A DNA stretch of 64,000 nt from Pezicula radicicola (GCA_003008705.1 PDUO01000092.1:71941-135940); one strand, 5' to 3'; counted from the first letter of the stretch, positions 1-10,854 are shown. The notes: generated from the sequence alone by a model not told the origin. A program made the numbers and translations.

Positions 1-19
1 TGCGAACCCGGGAAATACT

Positions 20-475
20 ATGGCTTCCTCTTTCGCGGATTCCACTCTTAAGCTTGGAGCGTTCTTCTCCACATCATCCTTCGATATTGAATCTATCGGA
101 TAGGCGAGGTCTTTGTTACAGTTCGCTATACTGAGTTTTTGTTTCAAGAGTGGTGAGTTAGTACATTGGACTTGGAAGGAACTACTATCTCCGAGGCGAC
201 GAAGATCTACCTTTTCGCGCACTATTCTACATTTGCTAGACCCTAAGTTTAGCAGGTGCCATTACAGCTCCCTTGATCTATGCAAGAGAATGACGAAAAG
301 TGTTTGGGCTGGATTTGGCGGTACTCTTGCAACTACTGCATTCTTGTTTGAGCATATTGGGAGTCGTGAGCGGAAGCGAAGCAAGGAGAAAATTCCTAAA
401 GTTGAGAATATAGAGGAGTCTAAAGAGGATAAAGAGGTGGAGAAGTATACTGATGCTGTGGAAGGAGATATATAG
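20..475 (+). CDS. possible hypothetical protein, exon structure unclear
   Basis: Two open stretches lie here. A short frame opens with ATG at 20 and closes at 103 (28 codons). A second, 120-codon frame runs 113-475. The C-terminal half of the second looks protein-like: it has a glycine-rich hydrophobic stretch (residues about 64-82, WAGFGGTLATTAFLF) that could be one membrane segment, then a strongly charged Lys/Glu tail (KRSKEKIPKVENIEESKEDK). The two pieces could be exons of one small gene, or the end of a gene entering from the left, but I could not find a convincing intron joining them. I recognise no family. Treat as tentative. Confidence 0.25.
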
Positions 476-528
476 TGTATCTAAGGTATATATGGCTCAA
501 TAACCTACGCTCCAATACAACCCTCTAT

Positions 529-819
529 CTATGTCTTTCTTACGTCACGATTGTTGCTGCAAATCATTTTAACATCGTGTATTATCTCAGGGCCGCGAGG
601 ATCGCCTGGTACTGACGCGTTATGGTCGATAAAGCCGCCTATCTCCTCTGCAGTTGCCTCCTCAACTTCGAAGGCTGCGTTGTCTGAACCCCGATCCTCC
701 GTTGCAAAGCCCTCCTTTTGCAGCATGGCATATAGTAATTTTTCGATGGTGGGAAGGTCGTCGTCATTGCCGTTTTCGTTGCCGTCGTAGACCGTGCTGG
801 TCTCTACGTAGATTTCCAT
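529..819 (-). CDS. small acidic hypothetical protein (96 aa)
   Basis: A single-exon frame starting at ATG 819. The product is acidic, with an Asp/Asn-rich start (YDGNENGNDDDLPTIEKLL) followed by Glu-rich sequence that looks helical (EVEEATAEEIGGFI). The opposite-strand 79-codon frame at 551-790 is Ser-rich and looks like its shadow. No membrane segment, signal peptide or known domain is visible. Composition favours this strand; function unknown. Confidence 0.4.
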   Translation of the reverse strand: MEIYVETSTVYDGNENGNDDDLPTIEKLLYAMLQKEGFATEDRGSDNAAFEVEEATAEEIGGFIDHNASVPGDPRGPEIIHDVKMICSNNRDVRKT

Positions 820-1437
820 AGGTTAGTTACGGTTGCTACCAGCCTCTCTCGACTATACCTACTCGCGCATCAGGACTGGCCAACAGGAGGATAGGGCGTT
901 CTTCAGACAGACTGATTGGAAACAGTATTTTATTTATTTGCGTTGGAGTACGAAAACTAGTGTGATTTATCCAGCGGCGGAGTTGCATTGAGGTTTGTAC
1001 CATGGCTTGGCCTGACTCTGATAAGGTGGGAAATTTTATACACATCACCGACCGGCCTTCCGAAATCAGATCGAAACTTAACACACTCACGCTCGTCAAA
1101 GCAAGTGCAAGTCAAATTCAAATACTGCCATCAAGCCTAAGACGAGCTCGGAGCAGAGATGGTCCGCATCAAACACGGTGCTGGGCGTGTCCCATTTAAG
1201 AGTGATTACGAGAGGAGACAATCTAGGCCTTGGAAAGACGTACAATTTTTATTGGACACAGATATGCTCCTGTAAAAAGACTCGGCTTTTATACATTTAT
1301 ACTTGCATAGAACTAGCTACACAGCCAATCTGTGGTCCCGTAGGACAAACGAGAATTGATTATTTGATTCTAAGTACACACCCAGGAGTCTGACCACGTG
1401 ACTGACACCTACAGAAAAACCGTTAAACTAAGTCAAG
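820..1437. other. intergenic, nothing recognised
   Basis: 3' flank of the serine protease gene and 5' flank of the small acidic gene. Short frames on both strands lack domain-like sequence. Confidence 0.4.
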
Positions 1438-2701
1438 TCACCATTTAAAGATAAGCCCCCAAACTTCCTCCACCTTTCCAATCATCTCCACCTTGACGTC
1501 ATATCCCTCCTTGGCCATGAAATCATCATCTCCGATTCCATGACCGCTGCTATCAACATGCTTCAGATCATTTTTGACCATGTAGTTAAGGACCGCAACA
1601 AACGCCGCGAAATCGTTGCCCTCGCGATCAATGGCGACCGCGTGGTTGATCTTTTCGCCGTTGCGTTTGTGGCCCCACCCTCGGTGTATGGCGACGAGAA
1701 CCCCGTGGTCATCCAGGACTGGGCCGCCGGAGTTCCCTGCAATAGCGTTAATAGACCAGACCCATCGAGCACACAGTTACACTGTTACGCACCTTTTTCC
1801 GTGTCGGCCTTGTGCTCAACCATCCCTGCTGTCTCGTAAGGTTCGTACTTCATGGGAGACGTACTTTTGCACAGATGCTTGCCTTTCCCATAGTCGGGCA
1901 TGTCTCCCGGATAGCCATAGACGGTGCCGTTGCCGATGGCAGGTGTCTGGCCAATCTTCATGGGAGCAGCGGTGTTAAAGGCTTCATGAATGTAGATAAA
2001 CCCGATGTCGTTCGCCTTCGACGCGTTGGCGTACCATGCATAGGGAACGACAGCGTAGATGCCATGGCGAGACTCGACATTGCCGGAACTGCCGTCCATG
2101 CCAGCGAGGATTTCAACGCTCTTAGCGGGACCCTTGTCGTTAAACAGAAGGTGGCCGACCATTACGACGGTACGCTCGTTCATTAGAACACCGGTTCCGA
2201 GAGCAGTTTGGCCTCCAATGAATTTGGAAATAATCTTGACCACTCCTATAAAATCATCAGGAAAACGTATATGACAAGCGTGAGGCTGGAGAATATACCA
2301 CGCAAGTGGCCACCGTCTGCAACCTCTTCACCGGGGACCACCTCCCTCTCATTTTCACCAAAGATGTATTCGAGCCCGTCAGACTTCAGCTCCCATGTAA
2401 CTGCCGTTGTGGGAGAGGACTGTTCCTTCCCATTCCCTTTCTCCTTCTCCGTTGACTCCTTATCCATGAGGCCAAAAAAGGTCTCCCAAGTGTCAAGAGG
2501 GAGGTGGGCAAGTACTTCTGCTATCTTATCGGTTCGCTGCTCCCGCATCGCCAATTCGATGACAGCGGCATGGCGGGCCGAGAGAGGTGAGGGAAGGAGG
2601 GCGGGAATGGAGGTCGAGCTGTGCAACAAGCGTGTGTCAGTTTAAATTGGTACACACACACACAGGACGCAGACAACATACCTCTCTCCAGAGATACCCA
2701 T
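1438..2701 (-). CDS. trypsin-like (V8/glutamyl-type) serine protease, four exons, 363 aa
   Basis: Exons 2682-2701, 2299-2618, 1793-2245 and 1438-1736 splice with GT-AG introns of 63, 53 and 56 bases; total coding length is 1092, a multiple of three. The first exon is only 20 bases (MGISGE...). ATG 2701 is the first in frame after an upstream stop. Residues 1-110 form a non-catalytic N-terminal extension with a charged linker (STEKEKGNGKEQSS). The protease fold follows: catalytic His145 in MVGH, probable Asp193 in ANDIGFIYI, nucleophile Ser267 in GNSGGPVLD. No signal peptide is visible, so secretion is not supported. S1B/V8-like proteases often look like this, but cleavage specificity cannot be read here. 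The last intron separates the Ser motif from the rest of the domain. The gene appears intact. Confidence 0.85.
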
Positions 2702-3706
2702 TGTAGAAGCTTCGCACAGCTGCGCTGAGTCCAAGGCGAGGAAGTGGTCAGGGTTTCCGGCTGGAAGGGAAGGTATTGGAATAACGGCAAGAATGTGACG
2801 AGGCAGTTAGAAGCAAAAAGCGTTTCAAAAACGGGAGCTTCTCGGGGTAGGGTGGTGCTGCAGAGAGTGAGTTTTGTTGATTTGATCTGGATTTGCGTCG
2901 TGTTGAGATTTGAAGTTTCAGAGGGTTAGGGCCGTTTTTTGGGTTGGCGGGGTTAAGTCCGCAGACGCAGGCCACTGCAAGTGAGAGCCAGGCCAGGTCG
3001 ATTATCGAGGGTAGCCAGCCCCTCCAGGAGGACGAAGAGGGGTAGCAGCAGCTCGCCATTGCCAGGCACTCCGAACACCGCTAGCTGAGCTGAGCTTCAC
3101 ATCGATGTAAGAGGGAAAACTGACCTATTTGTCTGTGAGCTCCTCACAGCTTTTTTCCCCGATACTCGGATATATCTCGGTGTGTGCGGGGTAGCTAGGT
3201 GCGGGGATGGTGGGGTTCCTGCAGCCCACTCGATGATCGTTCGGGGTTTCCAGACCAAACGCAGCTAGGGCATTTCTAAACGTCTTATCAACATCTCTTA
3301 AGATGCAGCAGCAGTTAGTAGTCCGACCTCTACTACATTCTCGATTGGACGAAAAGAGAAGCCATGCGGCTAATTTTCGGACGTCTCGGGATTTCTTGAT
3401 TGGCATCCCCCACAATCGACGCCAGGAAGTCGGTTTCCCCCGCAGTGACCCACGGACCAGTATGATCGACACCGAAACAGAGCAGGAGCATGGTCAGTGG
3501 CTTAGCAGCAACGAATTTGGAGGCCAGTAAGGTGGCGCAGGGACAGCTCAACGCCAGCCAGTGGTAAGTAGTGACGGCTGAAAGTCTACCCAAAGGATAC
3601 GTGACTAGGCTGCTATAGGTTCGGATAAGGACTTTGCATCTACTCTTCCCCCTCAACAAATCACCTTTCTTTGTCCTTATCTCTCGTATAACTCTCTACC
3701 TTGACA
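2702..3706. other. 5' flank of the protease gene, nothing else recognised
   Basis: Several 60-115 codon frames exist on both strands but overlap each other and show no domain-like pattern. A one-mismatch copy of the cluster motif (TCGACACCGA) lies at 3466-3475. Confidence 0.35.
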
Positions 3707-4235
3707 ATGGCGGAGCCTTTCGGAATTGCCACTAGTGCCATTGGAATTACTACAGCATTCACTGCTTGTGTGAATTGTTTCGGGTATGTCCAATTTGGCC
3801 GCAACTTCGGGCGAGACTCGGCTTAGGTGCGGATCAGGTCTGCCGACCCTGTTGATGTATCTCTTTAGAAATCGTTAATTTTGTAACGAGGGATCCGAAA
3901 TCTATCACCACTGTACATTCACAATCCCTTCTCGATAGAACTCAACCCTGGATAGTTACTCTCATCGGTCTACCTCAAAATGTCGTAGCAGAAGTTTGTT
4001 CTTTTTATTTCTTTTTATAAACACTTGCATGATCCGTGGTTCAAGATGTTCTCCCCTTATTTTTTTCTTAATATTATTGTTCAAATGATAAAAGAACACA
4101 TTACTCCTATTGCTGCCTGGGGTGAAAGAATCGAAGTGGACAAAAAAGGAACTTGACAGTGCCGAGTTTATTAATCTGTTATACAAGCTCGAAAACCCCG
4201 AGGAAAAGGCTCCGAATTGTCTGAAACTACGTTGA
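3707..4235 (+). pseudogene. HeLo-domain (fungal cell-death/NLR-associated) relic
   Basis: ATG 3707 opens a 39-codon frame beginning MAEPFGIATSAIGITTAF and continuing through FGYVQFGRNFGRDS, which matches the start of fungal HeLo (prion-inhibition and propagation) domains in order and spacing. It ends at an in-frame TAG (3824-3826). A second fragment at about 4108-4150 reads AAWGERIEVDKKG, matching the RWGE block that normally follows some 30 residues later. The roughly 280 bases between are not readable, so an insertion or decayed sequence separates the two. A further open stretch (SAEFINLLYKLENPEEKAP) ends at 4235. HeLo domains sit at the N terminus of fungal STAND or amyloid-signalling proteins that trigger incompatibility cell death. 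This copy cannot encode the domain. Confidence 0.55.
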
Positions 4236-4254
4236 GACATTCAAGAAGTCCTAA

Positions 4255-4548
4255 TTTAATTAGAATTTCGTTTCCTTCATTGTTTAAACCGAAACGCGAA
4301 AATAGAGGTTGGTCTACGAAGTATTATGCTGCTCTTTTCGTTTATAGGGAGAAAGGGCAGGTGCTCTTGGGGTAAGAGATGAGGTGCCTCAGGCTGTAAA
4401 TGTTTTGTATAGCCTTATGGTAGGTTCCATCCCTATTCTAACTCAACCTGTATCCTCCCACTGTGTAAAGAGTCACCAGAAGTCAGGTGAGCAACCGGAT
4501 CGAAGATGCCGTGCGAGATATGTCGTAATATATCTTTCCGCCTCTTGC
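4255..4548. other. upstream region of the acyl-CoA ligase gene
   Basis: No gene recognised. A frame beginning at 4506 (MPCEICRNISFR) overlaps the ligase start and is probably chance. Confidence 0.3.
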
Positions 4549-6576
4549 ATGATTTTCGGCCTCAGTATACATCGGACCAGCTCCCAGCCTCGTCTGTGGT
4601 TAAGCATAGATATACCAGCTATAGACGTACTATCCTACGCCTTTAGTTCTGGAACAGCCTCTTCCCGAGAGTCACCCCAGTATTTCGATGCAGCATCTCC
4701 GACAAGATGCTTTAGCCTCGCTGAGGCTGAAGTGTTCGTCAAAAGATTCGCTTCAGGCTTGCAGTCGAGAGGCTTTCAGCCTGGTGATAGGATTTTATTG
4801 TACTCGCAGAACCAACTTTTCTTTCCAATTGTAATTTGGGCAACTATTGCTGCTGGGTGCATTTTTACTGCGGCGTCGCCAACCGCGACCGTCTCAGGTA
4901 AGCTAACGATACAACCAGTTCAGGTGATTATTATTTAATGGCGGGTGTTAATACAGAACTGGAATACCAGTTGCGTGACTCTGGTGCAAAGATCCTTCTT
5001 ACGAACCCTGATAGAGTTGGTATTGGATCCAGGGCGGCATTCCAGGCTGGTTTGACTCCCGGCGAGGTGTATCTTTTCCACGACCCCGCCGAAGACTATT
5101 CTGAAACCCGTGAAAATCATATCGCATCATGGACTGAACTTTGGTCTTCCCCAAAGGATGCTATGTCTTGGTCATGGAGGCGCATAACCAGCACTGAAGA
5201 AGCAAGCTCTACGACAGCCATCATCAACTATTCTAGCGGGTGGGTTTCAGAATATCAATCATTATCTCCTATTATTATTAACTATAACCCAGAACCACTG
5301 GGTTGCCTAAAGGCGTTGAACTTTCGCACTTCAATCTTGTTTCAAATACTGAACAGGTTTTGTTCAAGCGTGCATTGGCGGCAGATACTCCTGCAGGCCA
5401 TGCACGAAAGGCACGTCTTGATACATCGGGCGAAAGATGGCTGGCTGTTCTTCCAATGTATCATGCCTTTGTGCGTTTTCATCCCCAATCTCTTAACCTC
5501 TATCCATGGACTCATGTACTTTTCGTGTAGGGCCAAACATACTTTGCAATAACTGCGCCACGACTACGTGCGAAAGTTTTCGTCGTAGAGAAGTTCGACG
5601 TCTCAGAATATTTGCTTTATATGGATATACATCGAATTACATTCCTAAATGCAGTTCCTACGATCTATGGGATGATCTGTAATCAAGATAATCCTGCCCG
5701 CTTCAACCTCAAAGCCGTCGAAAACGTTACGAATGGCTCGGCTCCTCTAGATCCCCGACTCGGAAAGGCGGTGTCGCAATTATACCTACGACCCGAAACA
5801 AAAATGAAGCAAGGATGGGGTATAACGAAAACTACATACTCAGTTACAGGCTTCGCACCAGACGACGAGGACGATGGCAGATCGATCGGTTGGTTGCATC
5901 CGAATTGCTGTGCAAAGATCGTCCCTGTGGAAGACCAAGATGTCTCTACGGCGGCGTCAACCAATGACACCATAGGTGAAATCTGGGTGGCGGGGCCGAA
6001 TATCATGAAAGGCTACAGGAAGAAGCCAAAAGAGACGGCAGAAAACATTGTCCATGAAGATGGGTATAGGTGGCTGCGCACTGGTGACATTGGATACATT
6101 GACAAACGCGGCTGCATCTATATTGTCGACATAATGAAGGTTTGTTTCTGTAATATGTCATTCTAACTATGATAGCTGATTTTTTTTGTATAGGAACTGA
6201 TTAAAGTTAAAGGGCTACAAGTAGCTCCTGCTGAGTTGGAGTCGTTTCTTACAACACATCCCGATGTTGTTGATGCCGCAGTTGTGGGGGCCAAAATGTA
6301 AGCTTAAATACTTCCCAAGTTCAGTAAGGGCTAGGGCACATGGCTAACAGAGTGGTGCAAAAGCAATGGGTCGGAGTTTCCACGGGCATTTTTTGTACGC
6401 AAGAACAATAGCGTGTCGGCTAAAGAGCTATTTGACTTCATCAAACAGAGATTTGCATCACATAAGTGGCTTACCGGCGGTGTCTACTTCATCGATTTAA
6501 TACCACGAACCGCCAGTGGAAAATCATGCGAAGGCAGCTGAAAATTCCTCAGAATAAGTTGCGTGGGAAGTTGTGA
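4549..6576 (+). pseudogene. AMP-binding acyl-CoA ligase (4-coumarate-CoA ligase-like), frameshifted near the C terminus
   Basis: Adenylate-forming ligase that would activate a carboxylic acid through an acyl-AMP to a CoA thioester. Exons: 4549-4897, 4957-5239, 5293-5470, 5531-6139, 6194-6297, 6364-end; introns 53-66 bases. The P-loop motif YSSGTTGLPKGVELSH is rebuilt exactly across intron 2, and NGSAPLD, YRWLRTGDIGYID and [17 protein letters not shown] follow in order. Lesions: the A5 motif reads GWGITK where the family has GxGxTE; the hinge before KELIK reads VDIMK where VDRxK is usual; and the A10 motif PRTASGK loses frame in an A-run at 6520-6523, one base short, ending at 6539-6541 (566 codons). 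With one base added the frame would run to TGA 6574-6576 and end GKL, a weak peroxisomal-type tripeptide. Probably inactive; the last lesion alone could be a sequencing error. Confidence 0.8.
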
Positions 6577-7020
6577 AAATTGAAACTGCTGTGAAGTCGA
6601 GCTGATCTAAGAATTGTGGCGCGTTGGATATTGGGTTGTAAGGCCTATTAAGGATCATAGGGCATGTGATTGAGTGATTTCAGAGGAAGGTGTTTGGTTG
6701 ATTCTAAATAATGTGACTGAGCTCTCACTATATATGCTATGATGGCTGTTGGATAACTTTCTTAGCTATTCCCAACAACCACCTGACAGCTGCCTGAAGT
6801 CTACGTTTCTACTATCAATCAAACTGTCTATGGAATTACTCGCTTACGAAACTTAGACGACATCATTCTCACTATATCTCAAAGAAAATAAAGACAAATC
6901 AGTTGGCCGACACACAGAGGAAAATGGCAGCATTGACTTATGTCTAGATGCTGTTAATGAGTATGGAGATAGCACTAAATACATAAATAACAATCTCCTG
7001 TCCCAGCCATCCACCCCAAA
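6577..7020. other. intergenic between convergent ligase and BVMO genes
   Basis: Shared 3' flank. An AATAAA-type signal lies near 6886 (GAAAATAAAG). No gene recognised. Confidence 0.4.
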
Positions 7021-8838
7021 TCAAAATACAGCCGATGGCAAATTTTCCGATTGCTTATCCTCGCCACCTAACAAGCCATAATACCACGTCAAGTCACGTC
7101 CATCGTATTCCCGGAGGTCAAATCCATTTCCAAGATAACCAAAGGGGTTTCCTGAAATGTACTCCAAGTCATAATCCTCAAATCTAGGCTTTTGAAGAAT
7201 GGTAAGATAGTGGATCCTTGATCCTGGCCAGAGCACGGGTTTGCGCTTGCTATCTCCGCCCTTGAACCAGGAGCTGCATGGGCCTGTCCAAGCCGTGCGG
7301 TGCAGATACAGGTCGGCATGCTTGGTAAACTGCTCTGCTACGGAACGTTTGATCTGGATCTTGTTGATATCTTCCACCTGAACCTTCTGAAGTACTTGAA
7401 TGATGTAATTCGTGTACGCCTCCACCATAGGAATCGTGGAGCCGTGGCCAAGGGGCCCGTATGGATTAACAAAGACAAAATAGTTGGGAACTTCGGGCTC
7501 GGCAAAGCCAAGGTACCCGATGGTCTCTTTGTTGACATAGTCGTCCTGGATGTTTCTACCATTGGCAAGAATAGGGAATCGTGGGCGGAAAGACGTGTCA
7601 AAGCCGGTGGCGCAGATGATTACATCTACCTTATGATGCTTGCCATCAGCGCTTACCACTCCCGTAGCGGTAATGGATTTGAGATTTTCCGTGAAAACGG
7701 TTGTATTGTTGTCCTGCGTAAGCGCTTCGAGGAATCCGTTCCCAGGGGTTGGCCGTCGACATCCTATTCCAAAGTTCTTAGGAATGATCTTGTCCATTAG
7801 TTCCGGCTTCCCTGCCAGTTTGCGGCGCATCTCATTGATTGAATACTCTCTTGTTTCGATTACCTCGGGCGAATCGTTGATGACAAGCCGGAACCTGAGG
7901 TTAAGCTCTGATTCGACTGCCTTGCAATATGCCAAGTAGAAAGTGGGATCTTCTCTGAAACGTTGTTTCGTTTCCTCCGAATAAGCAAAGTTCTCCCCAT
8001 TCTTTCCGGGATACTTGGGGGCAAAGCCGGCAGTGATCCAGGTTGGGGACCGAGCAACAACATAGAGCTGGTCAACTTTGTTGATGATATTGGGCACCAC
8101 TTGCACAGCAGAACTACCTGCTCCTACAACAACAACCATTTTGCCCTTCAGATCAACCTTGTCATCCCAGGCTGCCGTGTACAGCTTCCCTCCTTGAAAG
8201 CTGTCGAGACCGCTAATGTTTGGCCATTTCCAAGTATTCAGGAATCCACCACCATTGAGGAAAAAGTCGGCAAAGTCCTCAAAGGTGTCTGACGGATTGT
8301 TATTTCGCATAACCGTAATCTTCCAACGTCGTTGCTCATCAAGCCATTCGGCCTGCACAATGCGGTGGTTGAATTTTACGTAACGCTGCAAATTATTACT
8401 GGTGCTAACTTCTTTAAAGTAGTCGAAGATTTCTTTCGAGCCCGAATAGTAGTGAGACCAGTCAGGCTTACGTTGCCGGGTGAATTGATAGGAGACGCTG
8501 GGAATATCGCAAGCGCAGCCAGGGTATCTGTTTTCTAACCAGGTTCCTCCAAGGTCGTCGTTCTTCTCGTAGATGACCAACTCTACATTCTCCATTTGTC
8601 TTCCAAGGTGATATGCGAAATTGATACCGCTACAACCCATACCCATGAAAATGACCTTCAGCGGCCGTTTGATACCCATCAGACTTTCTCTGATTGTGTA
8701 CTTGGCATTATGCTGAGATACGCCATTCTGATCTCCGTCCACATGGCCGTTCAACTGCGGGTTCGAAAGAATCGAAGGCTGAGGTGATGTGAGAGGCGCC
8801 ATTACCAGTTCTAGATCTACTAGTTTCGATGGATTCAA
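7021..8838 (-). CDS. Baeyer-Villiger-type flavin monooxygenase, 605 aa, intronless
   Basis: NADPH- and FAD-dependent enzyme of the class that inserts one oxygen next to a ketone to give an ester or lactone. The first Rossmann motif GMGCSG is at residues 66-71, with the acidic ribose contact in VIYEKNDDLGGTW. The family block ENRYPGCACDIPSVSYQF follows, and the NADPH Rossmann motif VVGAGSSAVQ is at 238-247. The BVMO fingerprint position reads FQGGKLYTAAWD (214-225); the usual form is FxGxxxHxxxW(P/D), so the conserved His is Tyr. Length is normal for fungal single-domain members. An alternative start is Met13. No stop or frameshift is present. It is divergent from the esterase at 9212 (373 bases between starts), a pairing that fits oxidation followed by ester hydrolysis. 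Confidence 0.88.
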   Translation of the reverse strand: MNPSKLVDLELVMAPLTSPQPSILSNPQLNGHVDGDQNGVSQHNAKYTIRESLMGIKRPLKVIFMGMGCSGINFAYHLGRQMENVELVIYEKNDDLGGTWLENRYPGCACDIPSVSYQFTRQRKPDWSHYYSGSKEIFDYFKEVSTSNNLQRYVKFNHRIVQAEWLDEQRRWKITVMRNNNPSDTFEDFADFFLNGGGFLNTWKWPNISGLDSFQGGKLYTAAWDDKVDLKGKMVVVVGAGSSAVQVVPNIINKVDQLYVVARSPTWITAGFAPKYPGKNGENFAYSEETKQRFREDPTFYLAYCKAVESELNLRFRLVINDSPEVIETREYSINEMRRKLAGKPELMDKIIPKNFGIGCRRPTPGNGFLEALTQDNNTTVFTENLKSITATGVVSADGKHHKVDVIICATGFDTSFRPRFPILANGRNIQDDYVNKETIGYLGFAEPEVPNYFVFVNPYGPLGHGSTIPMVEAYTNYIIQVLQKVQVEDINKIQIKRSVAEQFTKHADLYLHRTAWTGPCSSWFKGGDSKRKPVLWPGSRIHYLTILQKPRFEDYDLEYISGNPFGYLGNGFDLREYDGRDLTWYYGLLGGEDKQSENLPSAVF

Positions 8839-9211
8839 GGTACAACAGTCCCAGCAGTGGCAAAGTGGTGATAGAAAGGACTATAGAACGTAGAAATAGT
8901 CATCTTCATTCTTGTGACCGGTCAAAGTATCACCGAGCAGCTCGAAACAAAGCAAGTACTCCGTCTGGACCTTGGTTCGGCCAAAACTTTGGGGCGTCTG
9001 GGGTCAAGTTTGGGCTCTCACTTCGCCGATCGCCGAGCGCCGAGCAAACCAATGGCCGCAGTGGGGTCTCCACAGAGCAAGTTAAGGGTTACAATTGTGA
9101 TGGATTTACAATCAATTAAGGTCTCGAGTCTGATACTCATAGGACTAACCACCTCAATCGAGAGTCGGCGAGTACTGTTCTTCAAAGTAGCAGCAACGGG
9201 GTCCTATCAGA
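8839..9211. promoter_or_regulatory. bidirectional promoter region, BVMO / esterase
   Basis: 373 bases between two divergent start codons. It contains a CCAAT-type box (ACCAATGG, about 9048) and a CG-rich patch GCCGATCGCCGAGCGCCGAG near 9023-9042. The TCGGCACCGA motif of the neighbouring genes is absent. Confidence 0.45.
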
Positions 9212-10393
9212 ATGGCGAATTTATTTGCATTGTTACTTCGAAACCCATTCAGTACGATTCGCTTCAGCTATACTTTCACAGCTCAAGTTTTCCTGATATT
9301 ATTACGGCGAATCTTGCTCCCTCATATCCCTTGCTACCAGTCCATTCGTTTGCAGTTTCAGCGTGCATACCTATCTTCCTGCTCTATCAACTTTCCTGAC
9401 CTCGTCCACCGTTTACCTGTTGGCCCTCAGCCGGAAAAGAGAGCTAGGAGAGTTGGCTCTGGATGGGCTGGTTATGTTATACCAGGAACAAAGAGTTTGA
9501 AGGACTTCGCCGCGGATTCATCAACAGGTTTCCAATGCATTGCTCTGTACGCCCACGGAGGAGGTTACGCTCGTGGCGAGGCAAAGATGTACCTGACCTA
9601 CATGGAGAGATGGACGCGAGTAGCCGCAGAATATGGTTTGGACCTCACATTCCTCAGTGTTGAATATCGTGAGTAAGCCCATGGTTTGGGCTGGCCATCC
9701 AGATTACAAAGTCGCTAACCACCCTTTCAAAGCGTTGACCCACGAAGCACCCCACCCTACGCAGCGAGAAGCGTTCTTGAGTGGCTACCAACACCTACTC
9801 AACGAAGGGGTTCCGGCCAAAAACATCATATTTATGGGTGACTCCGCTGGAGGTTTGTCTACAGTCTACGAAATCCCCCAAACAGGTAGGCTAAATGTTT
9901 TTCAGGAGGAATTTGCGTGATCAGCAGCATTGAGTTGCTGCGCCGAGGTCTCCCTCAACCAGCTGGAAGCATTCTCATATCTCCGTGGATGGACATGTCT
10001 CTGCGAGCACACCAAGGCCGCAATGCACTTGTTGAAACTGACTATTTGGTGAACGCAAACAAGCTTGTTCCTGTGTACGTTGGTATTGGTAGGTGGCTGG
10101 GCGGACTTTCTGCAACTTCGACTGATGTCAATCCCTTATACTACAAGCCAGCACAAATCCAAGGTCTCAATCGACAACTCATCTTCGTGGGCGCTGGTGA
10201 GTTTGCGCTGCAGGAATCAAAGGATCTTGGTACTCTTTGTCAGGAGGCAAATATACCACATGAGTTGGTGGAGTGTGGGCAACTTCACATTTATGCTCTG
10301 GGGTCCAAATGGGTTGAACCAGCAGTGAGGGAGAGGACTGATACGAAAATTGTTGAGTGGATTAAACAATGTCTTGTTATTCACAAGGCTTAG
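9212..10393 (+). CDS. alpha/beta-hydrolase, hormone-sensitive-lipase-type esterase, three exons, 354 aa
   Basis: Hydrolyses carboxylic esters or lactones. Exons 9212-9668, 9733-9852 and 9906-10393 sum to 1065 bases, in frame throughout. The oxyanion-hole motif HGGG is at residues 115-118 (LYAHGGGYARGEA) and the nucleophile elbow GDSAGG has Ser190; intron 2 falls directly after GDSAG. Probable catalytic His lies in CGQLHIYALG near the C terminus, and an acidic partner in GAGEFALQES. The first 40 residues are hydrophobic (FLILLRRILLPHIP) and could anchor the protein in a membrane. Divergent from the BVMO gene, it is the natural candidate to cleave the BVMO product (inference). No lesion seen. 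Confidence 0.85.
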
Positions 10394-10854
10394 GTGTGTG
10401 AGAAGACGGTGATACAGCTGGAATTAGACTTATTTGACTCTTTGACTATTTGCAAAGTTAATTCATCTGATAAATCTACCGTAAAACGAAATGTAGTCTC
10501 TAAACTGCCACTTTAAAGTTATAACAGTATCATGTGCCTGCTGGTTAGGTAACCGTCAAGCATCTTGGCTCGATCGATTCTATCAATTGACATCATTATC
10601 ATCATGTGTCTCGGCACCGATACTTTCCAGAACCATGCAGGATACTGTGCCGATCGGAATAATGGCAAGGGCGGAATTACTCTCCCAGTCGTTGGATACA
10701 CTTTATTCATGACGACTTTGAGGTAGGATTCGTTGCATTGTCATAACAGAACACATGTCTCCGGCAGTTAATAAGAGGCTCTACCATAAGCAACGGTTGA
10801 TGGTCATTTGATTCTGATGATTTGCATAAACTGTTTTATTTTCTCATCTAACCT
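10394..10854. other. intergenic between convergent esterase and DUF3237 genes
   Basis: No gene recognised. Contains one exact TCGGCACCGA site (10611-10620). Confidence 0.4.
10611..10620 (+). promoter_or_regulatory. TCGGCACCGA motif, copy 1
   Basis: Exact 10-mer. The 14-base context CTCGGCACCGATAC is identical to copy 2. Unlike the other copies it lies between two 3' ends. Confidence 0.5.

Noticed and set aside
551..790. 79-codon plus-strand frame
   Set aside because: Opposite the better minus-strand acidic frame; Ser/Pro-rich shadow.
4506..4640. Frame starting MPCEICRNISFR, reminiscent of HET-type N termini
   Set aside because: Overlaps the acyl-CoA ligase start in another frame and has no continuation.
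7300..8538. Plus-strand frames of 60-170 codons across the BVMO gene
   Set aside because: Antisense shadows of the 605-codon BVMO frame; no domain sequence.
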